Assembly (NCBI GenBank): GCA_938092015.1
Contig: CALKOT010000034.1
Coordinates: forward strand, 1-59,091
Direction: 5' to 3'
DNA: 59,091 nucleotides
From: an uncultured Paracoccaceae bacterium
GTDB lineage: Bacteria; Pseudomonadota; Alphaproteobacteria; Rhodobacterales; Rhodobacteraceae
Shown piece by piece: positions 45,160 through 53,865 of this stretch. The translations under genes were made by a program, and so were the position numbers. Numbering within the stretch: position 1 is the first letter of the stretch; each line of letters starts with the position of its first letter. Under the pieces are notes generated by a model that worked only from the letters and a program-made list of their open reading frames with translations, ran no database searches and had not been told where the DNA came from.

Positions 45160-46026
45160 ATGTCCGTGTCCACCCGCACTCGCCGTGAAACTGGCCCTGT
45201 CGCCGCCGACCACACCATTAGTCAGCGCTGGTGCGCTTACTCCGATTGTGAGCATGGCCGCTGGGATGCTCTCTACCGGCGCATGATGGAGATCCTGCCG
45301 GGCCGCGCCTGCCAGTCGTTCATGGACGCAACCAAAGCGTTGAAACTATCTGATGGCGGCATTCCGGATTTCGAACTGTTATCCGACAGATTAGAGGCGC
45401 TGACAGGTTGGCGGATCGTCGGCGTACCCGGCCTTGTTCCGGATGAGGCATTTTTTGATCATCTCGCCAATCGCCGTTTCCTGGCAGGCTGCTTCATCCG
45501 CGATGCTGATGAGATCGACTACATCGAGGAACCTGATGTCTTTCACGACGTTTTTGGCCATGTCCCGTTGTTGGCCAATCCGGTTTACGCTGATTTCATG
45601 CAGGCTTACGGTCAGGGCGGCCTGCGGGCGCTGAAACTGGGGCGACTTGAAAATCTGGCGCGGCTTTACTGGTACACGATTGAGTTTGGTCTGATCCGCG
45701 AGGCCGGTGATCTGCGTTTATTCGGCGCTGGCATTATGTCTTCGCCTACAGAAACGGTGTTTGCGCTTGAAGACGCTTCACCCAATCGCGTTCAGTTCGA
45801 TCTTGAGTGGGTAATGCGCACCAACTACCGCATAGATGATTTCCAGCAGACCTATTTTGTAATCGACAGTTTTGAGGAACTGCTGGAGGCCGCCATGCAG
45901 GACTTCGCACCGATCTACGAACGCCTTGCCAATGGCGTCGCCTATCAGCCGGAAGACGTTCTGCCGTTCGATCAAGTAGAGCACGAAGGAACGCAGGCAT
46001 ACTTCCGCGCGAAAGCCGCAGCTTGA
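45160..46026 (+). CDS. phhA: phenylalanine 4-monooxygenase
   Basis: A 288-residue aromatic amino acid hydroxylase. The iron-binding triad is visible: His129 and His134 in EPDVFHDVFGHVP, and Glu175 in YWYTIEFG. It converts phenylalanine to tyrosine with tetrahydropterin. The pterin-recycling gene phhB is not adjacent. ATG 45160 has AAGGAG nine bases upstream. It is controlled, presumably, by the divergent Lrp protein. Confidence 0.96.
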   Translation: MSVSTRTRRETGPVAADHTISQRWCAYSDCEHGRWDALYRRMMEILPGRACQSFMDATKALKLSDGGIPDFELLSDRLEALTGWRIVGVPGLVPDEAFFDHLANRRFLAGCFIRDADEIDYIEEPDVFHDVFGHVPLLANPVYADFMQAYGQGGLRALKLGRLENLARLYWYTIEFGLIREAGDLRLFGAGIMSSPTETVFALEDASPNRVQFDLEWVMRTNYRIDDFQQTYFVIDSFEELLEAAMQDFAPIYERLANGVAYQPEDVLPFDQVEHEGTQAYFRAKAAA

Positions 46027-46076
46027 CCTGATGGCGTAAGGCGGCGATGGGTCTGGGGTTCTACGAAAGAGACCCC

Positions 46077-46979
46077 ATGACCGCCGCTGCCGCCCCAACC
46101 CGCGATATCACCGCATGGATTGTTCTGTTTTTTTGCGGGCTAAGCTGGGGTGTGACCGGGCCGCTGTCGAAACTGGCGGTCTCAACCGGGCATCACCCGG
46201 TGGCGATCACATTCTGGAGCGCGCTGATCGCGGCCGTGGTGTTCAGCATTGTCTTGATTGTTCGGCGGGAACGTCCGGCGATCAGCCGGTTCGCTGCTTT
46301 CTTTTTCCTTGGCTGCGGGTTTCTGGGCACGGCTTTTCCAAACTCAATATCCTACGAGGCGTACCGGCACCTTCCCGTTGGCGTGAATGTCATGATCCTG
46401 TCTTTGGTCCCGATGGCGACCTTGTTGATCGCCCTGCCTTTCGGAGTCGAAAAACTGGACATCCGGCGGGCTATGGGCCTTGGACTTGGCGTTATCGCGG
46501 TGACCTTGATCACCCTGCCGTCTACATCGCTGCCGTCGCCCGAGATAGCGATCTATGTTGCACTGCCAGTGCTGGTCGCAGTGTCCTATGCCGCTGAAAA
46601 TATCTGGATCGCGCGGTTGCAGCCCAAAGGGATAAGCACGGTCATCGTGATGTGGGGCCTTAGTGTTGGTGGCGTTGTCTTATTGGCGCCGGTGACATTC
46701 GGGTTGGATGTCCTCTTCGATATTACCTTAATGGGGCCACCCGAATTGGCGGTGATCGCAAGCAGTATCGTCCATATTGGCGCTTATTTCGGGTTCGTAT
46801 GGATGATCAATCGCTCAGGCCCGGTATTCGCAAGTCAGGTCGGCTATATCGTCACTGCGACCGGCGTATTGTTGGGTATGGCGTTCTATGATGAACGACA
46901 TTCGGCGTGGGTTTGGGCCGCACTGGCGTTGATGATGATTGGGTTATCGCTGGTGAAGCCAGCAGACCGGCGGAAGTAG
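46077..46979 (+). CDS. EamA/DMT-family transporter
   Basis: A 300-residue membrane protein with about ten helices in two EamA repeats (WIVLFFCGLSWGVTGPLSKLA begins the first, and the second starts near residue 155). The substrate is unknown; the family exports amino acids and metabolites. ATG 46077 with GAAAGAGA upstream is preferred over 46047. It lies 50 bases after phhA on the same strand, so it might export a product of aromatic amino acid metabolism. That is speculative. Confidence 0.88.
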   Translation: MTAAAAPTRDITAWIVLFFCGLSWGVTGPLSKLAVSTGHHPVAITFWSALIAAVVFSIVLIVRRERPAISRFAAFFFLGCGFLGTAFPNSISYEAYRHLPVGVNVMILSLVPMATLLIALPFGVEKLDIRRAMGLGLGVIAVTLITLPSTSLPSPEIAIYVALPVLVAVSYAAENIWIARLQPKGISTVIVMWGLSVGGVVLLAPVTFGLDVLFDITLMGPPELAVIASSIVHIGAYFGFVWMINRSGPVFASQVGYIVTATGVLLGMAFYDERHSAWVWAALALMMIGLSLVKPADRRK

Positions 46980-47147
46980 TGGGGCTTTAAACCCACCATG
47001 TACGCCCTGTTGATGGATTGGAAACGGTAGGCCTGGAGACCCACGGCACATTTTCATCAAACACCAATTTCGGCAAAACCCCCTATGCACCAGTCAAAAG
47101 AAACGTTGTACCTGTTTGCCCCGGCTTGATGACCTGCCCTTGGCAAT

Positions 47148-47591
47148 TCAGGCCGTAACTTCGCAAGCAGCCCTGCCAAAAAACCTTAGAGTCCGGTGAA
47201 CTTCGCTGTCTCCTTTTGCGTCGACCGTCTTCGTTCGCTGGATCGTTGGCAGATGGTTCGGTTCCCGTGTGACGATCCGGTATTCTGTCTCACCGCAGGT
47301 CTGCCAAATGAAATATTCATTATGCGGCTGCGCCCCAGTGTAGCTTTCGAACAAGTGTATCCTGATCCATTGCGATCCGCCGTTCGGAAAGCGTTCGATC
47401 CCTTGCGCACATAGTTCGATCTGGTCACTCATCATTTTGGTGCAAAGTGGGTCTGGGCCATCGTTTGTCCCGGAAGCGTAGACTGCCATGGGCGTGAAGG
47501 ATCCAAGGATGCTGAGCAGCACACCGAGTACGAGACCTGACGCGCAATAGGATGGTCGCTTCAAGGAGCGTGGAAATACAGGTTGCTTCAT
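47148..47591 (-). CDS. hypothetical exported protein
   Basis: A 147-residue protein with an N-terminal signal anchor (SYCASGLVLGVLLSILGSFT). Four to five Cys follow in the mature part (LCTKMMSDQIELCAQ, WQTCGETEYR, AACEVTA), suggesting disulfides. No family is recognised. ATG 47591 follows GGATGGATA. It is divergent from the HxlR regulator, which probably controls it. Confidence 0.65.
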   Translation of the reverse strand: MKQPVFPRSLKRPSYCASGLVLGVLLSILGSFTPMAVYASGTNDGPDPLCTKMMSDQIELCAQGIERFPNGGSQWIRIHLFESYTGAQPHNEYFIWQTCGETEYRIVTREPNHLPTIQRTKTVDAKGDSEVHRTLRFFGRAACEVTA

Positions 47592-47637
47592 TATCCATCC
47601 ATTGATTTCGCAGGCTACAAGGCAGTTCCGGTAAATC

Positions 47638-47685
47638 ACTTGTGATTCGCAAGTGATAATAAGGAACGACTTGTTATTTGCAAGC
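47638..47685. promoter_or_regulatory. tandem HxlR operators
   Basis: Two copies of the same dyad lie between the divergent genes: ACTTG-7-CAAGT at 47638-47654 and ACTTG-7-CAAGC at 47669-47685. Their centres are 31 bases apart, about three helical turns on the same face of DNA. Position, symmetry and repetition point to HxlR binding sites controlling both genes. Confidence 0.65.
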
Positions 47686-47712
47686 GTTGCGGCGCTCTGC
47701 TATCCGAAGGCC

Positions 47713-48132
47713 ATGGTTTATGATGCGAATTGTTGTCCGTTTCGGTTTGGGCTTGGTGCGTTTGGCGACCGATGGACGCTATTGATCATTCGCGACATGA
47801 TGTTCTTTGGCTTCACGCGTTTTCAGCAATTTCAGGATGCAGGTGAAGGCATTTCAACAAACATCTTGACGGACCGGTTGGCGCGGCTAGTAGAACAGGG
47901 CATCGTCAGTCGGCAGAAGGACCCTGCAAGCGGACGGCAAGTGATATACTCGCTGACTGAAAAGGGAAAAGACCTCAGCAAGATCATGCTGGCGATCTTT
48001 GAATGGTCGGACAAGCACGATCCAGAAACTCTGGCGCCACCTGAATTTGCGGACAAGTTACGCACTGAGTTTTTCGCCGATTCGGACGCTATGCTTGATG
48101 CTTTTCAGCGGATGCATACTGACGCTGACTAA
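47713..48132 (+). CDS. HxlR-family transcriptional regulator
   Basis: A 139-residue winged-helix regulator. It has the HxlR pattern CPFRFGLGAFGDRWTLLIIRDMMFFG, then the FQQFQDAGEGISTNILTDRLARLVEQGIV recognition region. HxlR proteins sense aldehydes, thiols or redox state, often through the conserved N-terminal Cys (here two adjacent Cys). ATG 47713 is taken as start. It is divergent from an exported-protein gene, with a tandem operator between. Confidence 0.9.
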   Translation: MVYDANCCPFRFGLGAFGDRWTLLIIRDMMFFGFTRFQQFQDAGEGISTNILTDRLARLVEQGIVSRQKDPASGRQVIYSLTEKGKDLSKIMLAIFEWSDKHDPETLAPPEFADKLRTEFFADSDAMLDAFQRMHTDAD

Positions 48133-48151
48133 CCTGGTTTGGAGTGAAGAG

Positions 48152-48871
48152 TTAACCTTCCAAGAACAAATTCACCCGCCGGTTTTCTTTACCCTTCTTC
48201 TCAACTTTGCCCAACCGGATCCGCCCAATTTCTGCCGTGGACCGCACATGCGTGCCGCCGCAAGGTTGCAAGTCAACTGTCGCCTCTCCGGCGCCGATTC
48301 GGACCAGCCGCACACGTCCCTGACCAACGGGCGGCTTTACGCGCATGGTTTTGACGAGGCCGGGATTGGCGGCTAGTTCTTCGTCGTTGATCCATTCCTC
48401 GGTTACGGCATGGTCGCCAGCGATCAGGGCGTTTAGTTCCTCGGCGATGGCTTCCTTGTCTTCAGGGGTTTCGGGCATGTTGAAGTCCAACCGGCCCTTA
48501 AGGGAGCTGATCGCGCCACCGGTGACGGGCAGGGGGATTACGACGGACATAAGGTGCAAGGCGGTGTGGATGCGTCGGTAAAGGGCGCGGTTCGCTTCGT
48601 TCAGCTCTGCCGTGACTTTTGCGCCAACGGGAGGGGTCGTGGCGCCCTCAGCAGGTACATGCACTACTTCAGTCCCGTCACCCTTAACGGCTGTCGTGAT
48701 CACCGCTTCACCGCCGTCCCAACGGATCACGCCGTCATCGCCGGGCTGGCCACCGCCAGTTGGGTAGAACACCGACTGGTCAAGGATGATCCTGCCCTGA
48801 TCGTTCACCGCCAGAACGGTCGCCTCGCATGAGGTCTGATAGGCGTCGTCTCGGTAGAGGGGCGTAGTCAT
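48152..48871 (-). CDS. alanyl-tRNA editing protein (AlaX-like)
   Basis: A 239-residue stand-alone relative of the AlaRS editing domain. Two zinc-site motifs are present: HTALH in RIHTALHLM (about residue 100) and CGGTH in QPCGGTHVRS. The family removes serine or glycine from mischarged tRNA-Ala. It is a full-length single gene, convergent with the HxlR gene. Confidence 0.9.
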   Translation of the reverse strand: MTTPLYRDDAYQTSCEATVLAVNDQGRIILDQSVFYPTGGGQPGDDGVIRWDGGEAVITTAVKGDGTEVVHVPAEGATTPPVGAKVTAELNEANRALYRRIHTALHLMSVVIPLPVTGGAISSLKGRLDFNMPETPEDKEAIAEELNALIAGDHAVTEEWINDEELAANPGLVKTMRVKPPVGQGRVRLVRIGAGEATVDLQPCGGTHVRSTAEIGRIRLGKVEKKGKENRRVNLFLEG

Positions 48872-48988
48872 GGCGATATCCTTCGGTTCATCCTTTGATT
48901 GGACGTCGCTGGCGCGAAATCAAGTCGTTAGGTCAGGTGAACGAGGGATTGCTTTCGGAACGCGGCGGCAGTCTATGGAGAGAAATAG

Positions 48989-49894
48989 ATGGGAGCGGGT
49001 ATGCCGCGTAAGGATCGGATTGACGCATTGGGGGCTGTCGCCCTTGTCGGATTTTCGGCTGCGATGGGCCTTAACCAGGCGCTGATCAAGCTGGTGAACG
49101 AAGGCATGGCGCCAATCTTTCAGGCTGGCATGCGATCCGCCGTCGCCTTCCCGGTTGTTATGCTGTTCGCCTTTCTGATGGCGCGACGGCTCTCACTTAA
49201 AGACGGTTCGCTGATCCCCGGCATCTTTACCGGCCTTCTGTTTTCAGCCGAATTCATGTTGCTGTTCAAGTCGGTTGAGTTCTCATCCGTCGCCCGCATC
49301 TCGATCCTCTTTTACACGATGCCGATGTGGGTCGCGCTGGGCGCGCATTTCCTGATTCCTGGGGAAAAGCTAACCAAGATGCGTGTCCTCGGATTATTGC
49401 TGGCGGTTTGTGGCGTCGTGCTGGCGCTGTCGGATCAAGAGATCGCAGCGCGAGATGACGCCTGGAAAGGTGATATCATGGCCCTGCTTGGCGCAATGTT
49501 GTGGGCCTGTATTGCGCTTACAGCACGCACCACGAAGATGTCGAAGGCGAGCCCTGAGATGCAGCTTATCTACCAGCTTGCCATCTCGGCCCCTGTGATG
49601 ATTGGAATCGCGTTCTACACAGGCGATACCTATCGTGAGATGACGTATCTGCTGTTTGGCATCTTCCTGTTTCAGTCTCTCATCGTAGTCGGTGTTGGGT
49701 TCCTGACATGGTTCTGGGTATTGTCGATCTACCCGGCGTCGAACATGGCGTCGTTCGGGTTCCTTGCGCCGGTCTTTGGCGTGCTGGCTGGCTGGCAGAT
49801 CCTGGGTGAGAACGTCTCAATCGCCATTGTCGGCGCACTCGTTCTGGTCGCCATCGGCATCGTGCTGGTGAACCGAAAACCATCCCCCAAATGA
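48989..49894 (+). CDS. EamA/DMT-family transporter
   Basis: A 301-residue protein with about ten membrane helices in two EamA repeats. ATG 48989 has GGAGAG seven bases upstream. Its stop overlaps the start of the next EamA gene (ATGA). The two may be made in equal amounts and could form a heteromeric transporter; this is inferred from the overlap only. The substrate is unknown. Confidence 0.9.
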   Translation: MGAGMPRKDRIDALGAVALVGFSAAMGLNQALIKLVNEGMAPIFQAGMRSAVAFPVVMLFAFLMARRLSLKDGSLIPGIFTGLLFSAEFMLLFKSVEFSSVARISILFYTMPMWVALGAHFLIPGEKLTKMRVLGLLLAVCGVVLALSDQEIAARDDAWKGDIMALLGAMLWACIALTARTTKMSKASPEMQLIYQLAISAPVMIGIAFYTGDTYREMTYLLFGIFLFQSLIVVGVGFLTWFWVLSIYPASNMASFGFLAPVFGVLAGWQILGENVSIAIVGALVLVAIGIVLVNRKPSPK

Positions 49895-50769
49895 CGGAGC
49901 CTGCCAAAGGCCACATCGCGATGTTCCTGTTCGCCGCTCTCGTCTCAGGGTCGTTCTCGCTGGGCGGGATGGCTGCGCCTTACCTCGATCCTGGCGCGTT
50001 TAACGCGGTTCGCTTTGTTATCGCCGCCATCGCCATGGGTATGGTCGCCTATTTCAGTGGCGGAATGGAAACGCGGCATTTCACAACGGCGCCCTGGCGC
50101 TATGTCCTGCTCGGCTCAACCATGGCGCTGTACTTCGTCACGATGTTTGAGGCGCTGCAGATCACTGATCCCGTCTCAACCGGCGCTGTCTTCACGCTAA
50201 CCCCGGTTATGAGCGCGATTTTCGGCTATCTCCTCCTCCGCCAGGTCACCACGCCCTTCAATGCGCTGGCTATCGCAATAGGCGGTGCCGGGGCGGTCTG
50301 GGTAATTTTCCGGGGGGATGTGGAAGCCATTCTGGGCTTCGAAGTCGGCCCCGGCGAAAAGCTGTTTTTCTTTGGGGCCGCAGCCCATGCGTTCTATGCG
50401 CCGCTGGTGCGAAAGCTGAACAGAGGGGAACCTGTAGCAGCTTTCGCCTTTGGCACCATCGTCGCGGCGATGATCCTGATTGCGATCTGGGCGGGCAAAG
50501 ATCTGGTTCGGACAGATTGGGCCGCGATGCCTGCGATTGTCTGGATCACGATCCTTTATACGGCGATCGGGGCGACGATGATGTCATTCCTTTGCATCCA
50601 GTTCGCAACGCTGCGCCTGCCATCCGGAAAGGTCATGGCGTACACGTACCTCACCCCCAGTTTCGTGATCCTGTGGGAGGCGGCGCTGGGCCATGGTTGG
50701 GCCGCTGGAACCGTTTGGTTGGGCGCTGCGGCGTCTGTGCTTGGCTTGGCGCTGCTGGCTTGGCGGTAG
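49891..50769 (+). CDS. EamA/DMT-family transporter
   Basis: A 292-residue second EamA protein with about ten helices, translationally coupled to the previous gene. It differs considerably in sequence from its neighbour, so the pair did not arise by recent duplication. The substrate is unknown. Confidence 0.9.
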   Translation: MTEPAKGHIAMFLFAALVSGSFSLGGMAAPYLDPGAFNAVRFVIAAIAMGMVAYFSGGMETRHFTTAPWRYVLLGSTMALYFVTMFEALQITDPVSTGAVFTLTPVMSAIFGYLLLRQVTTPFNALAIAIGGAGAVWVIFRGDVEAILGFEVGPGEKLFFFGAAAHAFYAPLVRKLNRGEPVAAFAFGTIVAAMILIAIWAGKDLVRTDWAAMPAIVWITILYTAIGATMMSFLCIQFATLRLPSGKVMAYTYLTPSFVILWEAALGHGWAAGTVWLGAAASVLGLALLAWR

Positions 50770-50834
50770 GGCTGCCTGCGAACGCTTTTGATAACGTCGT
50801 GCTGATGTTGGAATGCAGGGTGGCTTACGCTTGG

Positions 50835-51201
50835 CTAAACCTTTTTGGTCACCCGCCAGCTTGACCCGAATGGATCGCGAATAGCGCCTGTTCGGCGATG
50901 ATCTGGCCCATCGACCACTGCATCAACGATTGTCCCGCCATTGGTGGCGCTGCGCGCGACGCAGACATCCGCATCCTCTACTTCGGCGACAAAGGGGATC
51001 ATGCGGCAGTGGGGTTGATTTGTGCAGTTTCAGCAGGAACCGTCTTTCTCCGATTTTCATCTCTCGAAGATCAGCTTTTGCGCTTTCGTCGATCTCTGCG
51101 TCAAACACACACGCATAGTAAGCCGACGCCATATTCAAATCGAATACCGACAGGGTCGTCACAGCATCCCCCTCATCGGATGTTCGATTTCGATTGACCA
51201 T
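50835..51201 (-). pseudogene. VOC/PhnB-like protein, frameshifted
   Basis: The first frame from ATG 51201 reads TTLSVFDLNMASAYYACVFDAEID and on to LLKLHKSTPLPH. It then goes out of frame into a Cys/Arg-rich tail ending at 50923. From about 50998 the adjacent frame continues IPFVAEVEDADVCVARSATNGG and RDPFGSSWRVTKKV to TAG 50835, the expected second VOC module. A one- or two-base indel around 50995-51005 explains the break. Confidence 0.8.
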
Positions 51202-51323
51202 AAATCCATCTCATCAATTCAAGTCTATAGTTTCTAAAAAGTACACGTCCCGGGTAAGCTTGTGAAGCACTTGCTTCCAAGCCCGGGCGTCTCTACCTGT
51301 TGGGCGAGAAAAGCGGAGAAAAC

Positions 51324-51605
51324 ATGTCCTCACTTGTGCAAATTCTGGACGTCATTTTGACATCGGCGTGGTGGATCATCATCATTCAGGCAGTGATGAG
51401 CTGGTTAATCTCATTTAACGTGTTGAATATTAAGCAGCCCTTTATCTATCAGGTCTGGTCAAGTTTGAACGCAGTGACTGAACCTGTATATCGCCGCGTC
51501 CGGAAGTTCCTGCCGCAAACCGGCGGCCTCGATTTCGCGCCGATCGTTGTGCTGTTGGGGATCATGGCCATTCGGATCGTGCTGTCTAACAACCTTGCTT
51601 ACTAA
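51324..51605 (+). CDS. YggT-family membrane protein
   Basis: A 93-residue protein with two membrane segments (SAWWIIIIQAVMSWLISF and FAPIVVLLGIMAIRIVL) around a YRRVRKFLPQTGGLD loop, the YggT pattern. YggT proteins are linked to osmotic adaptation and envelope biogenesis. ATG 51324 follows GGAG. An acetyltransferase gene begins three bases after its stop. Confidence 0.9.
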   Translation: MSSLVQILDVILTSAWWIIIIQAVMSWLISFNVLNIKQPFIYQVWSSLNAVTEPVYRRVRKFLPQTGGLDFAPIVVLLGIMAIRIVLSNNLAY

Positions 51606-51608
51606 GAC

Positions 51609-52061
51609 GTGGCGACTTTTCGCGCCGCTGATCGGGATGATCTTGGCGCGATCGTCGCGTTGTTGGCGGATGATCCGCCGGGGCAGGGGCGCGAAGACGC
51701 TAGCGACCCGCCTGGTCCTGCTTACGTAGGTGCGTTTCAGGCGATCATCGCCGACCCAAATCAATTGCTTGCTGTTGCGGATGCGGACGGTGTGGTTGGC
51801 TGTATGCAGATCAGCTTTATTCCCGGGCTGTCGCGGCTGGGCATGTGGCGCGGCCAGATCGAAAGCGTGCGTATCGCAGCTTCGCATCGGGGTGCAGGTT
51901 TGGGTCGAGATTTCTTTAAATGGGCGATTGAACAATGCCGGGACCGGGGCTGTGGACTGGTGCAGTTGACGACAGATAAATCCCGCGCAGATGCGCTAAG
52001 GTTCTACCAATCACTTGGCTTTGCCGACAGCCACACTGGCATGAAGCTGTCGCTGGACTGA
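51609..52061 (+). CDS. GNAT-family N-acetyltransferase
   Basis: A 150-residue GNAT protein. The acetyl-CoA loop is ESVRIAASHRGAGLGRDFF (about residues 85-105), followed by LTTDKSRADALRFYQSLGF. The substrate is unknown. The start is GTG 51609, three bases after the yggT stop, indicating an operon. Confidence 0.88.
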   Translation: MATFRAADRDDLGAIVALLADDPPGQGREDASDPPGPAYVGAFQAIIADPNQLLAVADADGVVGCMQISFIPGLSRLGMWRGQIESVRIAASHRGAGLGRDFFKWAIEQCRDRGCGLVQLTTDKSRADALRFYQSLGFADSHTGMKLSLD

Positions 52062-52062
52062 A

Positions 52063-52692
52063 CTAGTCGAAAGTTACTATTTGGCCATCTGAGCGGGCGA
52101 TCCGGCCTGACAGGCTGGCGGGGCCTTCTGAAATCTCGACTGGACCTTCAACTGCGCCTAACGCGGCTGAAATCTCAGCTGCATCGGGATGGCTTACGGC
52201 CAGCGCCTCACACCGAGAACCCATATCTGGCAGACGTTGAGCCGGATGCATTCCTTCTGTCCATTGGATCGTCAACGGAAAGGCGCCTTCTTTACCCGGC
52301 ACGCCATCGACAGGAACCGCCAGTTTCCAACGCAGATCGGAACGAGTGAAACTTTCGACAGGCCCCAGGTCGACAGGCGCGGCGGCGATAAGCGCTTCCG
52401 CATTATCGGTTGAAACAGCCCAGTTGATCAGTCGCGGGCCTTCAGCCAGATGCGCCCGAATGTCGGGGTCGCCCAGCCCGAACCAGCGAGGGCGGCCAGG
52501 ATCCGGAGCTTCGGGATCGATGGCGACAAGTTCAATATAGAACTCTCCCATATTCCAAAGGGCGTTGTGAGTGCCCATCATGTCGTGTTTTCCCCGCGCC
52601 GCGGGCGGCATGCCGAGTTTCATGGCGACAGCGGCCTGATCTACGCTGAGATCGAGGCAGCCAATGATGATGTGGTCGAGTTTTGTTGTCAT
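52063..52692 (-). CDS. glyoxalase-like (Glyoxalase_3) domain protein
   Basis: A 209-residue protein beginning KLDHIIIGCLDL and containing GTHNALWNMGEFYIELVAIDPEAP and RPRWFGLGDPDI, the pattern of the Glyoxalase_3 branch of the VOC superfamily. The substrate is unknown. ATG 52692 is chosen over 52710 by family length. It is intact and convergent with the acetyltransferase. Confidence 0.85.
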   Translation of the reverse strand: MTTKLDHIIIGCLDLSVDQAAVAMKLGMPPAARGKHDMMGTHNALWNMGEFYIELVAIDPEAPDPGRPRWFGLGDPDIRAHLAEGPRLINWAVSTDNAEALIAAAPVDLGPVESFTRSDLRWKLAVPVDGVPGKEGAFPLTIQWTEGMHPAQRLPDMGSRCEALAVSHPDAAEISAALGAVEGPVEISEGPASLSGRIARSDGQIVTFD

Positions 52693-52799
52693 GCCGCCAC
52701 GAAAGCACACAACTTCGCGTGAGGAAAGCCGCCAGCCAGTCGCGCTTATCCCGTGCGATGACTAACTCTGCCCATGAACTCAAAAACCGGAGATGAAGA

Positions 52800-53309
52800 A
52801 TGCTGATCCCCAGAAAACCAACCCCTGACCTTTCTTTGCCGCTTGTCGGCGAAGGGTCCGACAAAGGGACGGTCGTCTGCTTTTACCGGGGCCTGCATTG
52901 CCCGCTTTGCGCCAAGTATCTTGATGAACTGGCCAAGCTGACGCTAGAATTTGAGAAGCGCGGCGTCACAACCATCGCCATTTCGTCCGACACAGAAGAA
53001 CGTGCGCAAGGCATGGCTGATAAACTGGCAGCGCCGTTGCGGGTCGCTTATGGCCTGCCGCTGTCTGACGCGAAGGACTGGGGCCTCTAAATTTAAACCT
53101 CACGCGGGATGACGTCGATCGGGATTGAGGAACCAGCGCTGTTCTCTGAACCCGGCCTCTTCATGGTCGGCCCTGACCGCACCCTGTATTATGGCGCGGT
53201 TCAGACGATGCCATTCGTCCGCCCGCATTTCTCGGAACTGCTGGGCGCGCTTGATTTTGCAATTGAGAAAAACTACCCGGCGCGTGGGGAATATGTAGGG
53301 GCGGTCTGA
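52800..53309 (+). pseudogene. peroxiredoxin-like thiol peroxidase with two in-frame stops
   Basis: ATG 52800 after GGAGATG starts a thioredoxin-fold redoxin: VVCFYRGLHCPLCAKYLDEL with the peroxidatic Cys. It stops at TAA 53088-53090, followed one codon later by TAA 53094-53096. The same frame then continues TSRGMTSIGIEEPALF and FMVGPDRTLYYGAVQ to TGA 53309, the conserved C-terminal half. The expected sequence around the stops is WGLYIS. One C-to-A change in each of a TAC and a TCA codon would produce the two stops. The truncated product has 96 residues and no complete fold. Confidence 0.87.
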
Positions 53310-53407
53310 GGTTCAGGCGATCAAGTAAAATTTCCGAGGTCGCCCCTCCTTTTGGACGGGCGGCTTTGAACCCAGCAATCGCATCGGTAAATCGACCGAT
53401 CCGTTCG

Positions 53408-53800
53408 TTAAGATTGATGCGAAGCCATCCACCAAACGTTGCCGCATGGGTCCTTCACGCCTGCCATTCGGTCCCCATGTGGACGATCGTTTGGCTCCAT
53501 CAATGATGCCGCCCCAAAGCGCAGCGCGGTTTGGTAGGTTTTGTCCGCATTTTCGACGTAAATGTGCATCTGAGAGATGTTGGCAAGGTAGTCTTCAGTA
53601 CATTCATTCAACATGATCAATGAGTTGCCAATCAAGAAGCGCGCGTGTTGAAACCTACCGTCGTCATATCTGCTTTCCTTGACAACGGTTGCACCGACGA
53701 ACGCTGCGATCAAAAAATTTATCAGGCGATCCGCGTCTTTAACGGTGAAATAGGGTGTGATCGTTTGTTCCGCGATATCAGAAATCTCTTTGCCTTTCAC
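53408..53800 (-). CDS. VOC/PhnB-like protein
   Basis: A 130-residue VOC protein: ITPYFTVKDADRLINFLIAAFVGA, HARFLIGNSLIMLNE, and KDPCGNVWWMASH at the end, as in PhnB-like glyoxalases. The substrate is unknown. It is the fourth VOC-type gene in the second half of the window and appears intact. Confidence 0.83.
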   Translation of the reverse strand: MKGKEISDIAEQTITPYFTVKDADRLINFLIAAFVGATVVKESRYDDGRFQHARFLIGNSLIMLNECTEDYLANISQMHIYVENADKTYQTALRFGAASLMEPNDRPHGDRMAGVKDPCGNVWWMASHQS

Positions 53801-53865
53801 CGGACGCTCCTTGCCGTGTAATTGAGCAAAGTGTCAGACGCATTCAACGTCTGCAACCTGACCAT

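Noticed and set aside
51250-51295. CCCGGG direct/inverted copies upstream of yggT as an operator
   Set aside because: Only the CCCGGG core matches. It is self-palindromic and expected by chance at this GC content.
5322-53309. Stop-codon reassignment or programmed readthrough (TAA/TAG as sense)
   Set aside because: TAA, TAG and TGA all end intact, full-length genes in this window (for example TAA for argG, TAG for the cyclase fusion and the Stealth gene). The in-frame stops are limited to accessory genes, some of which also carry frameshifts.
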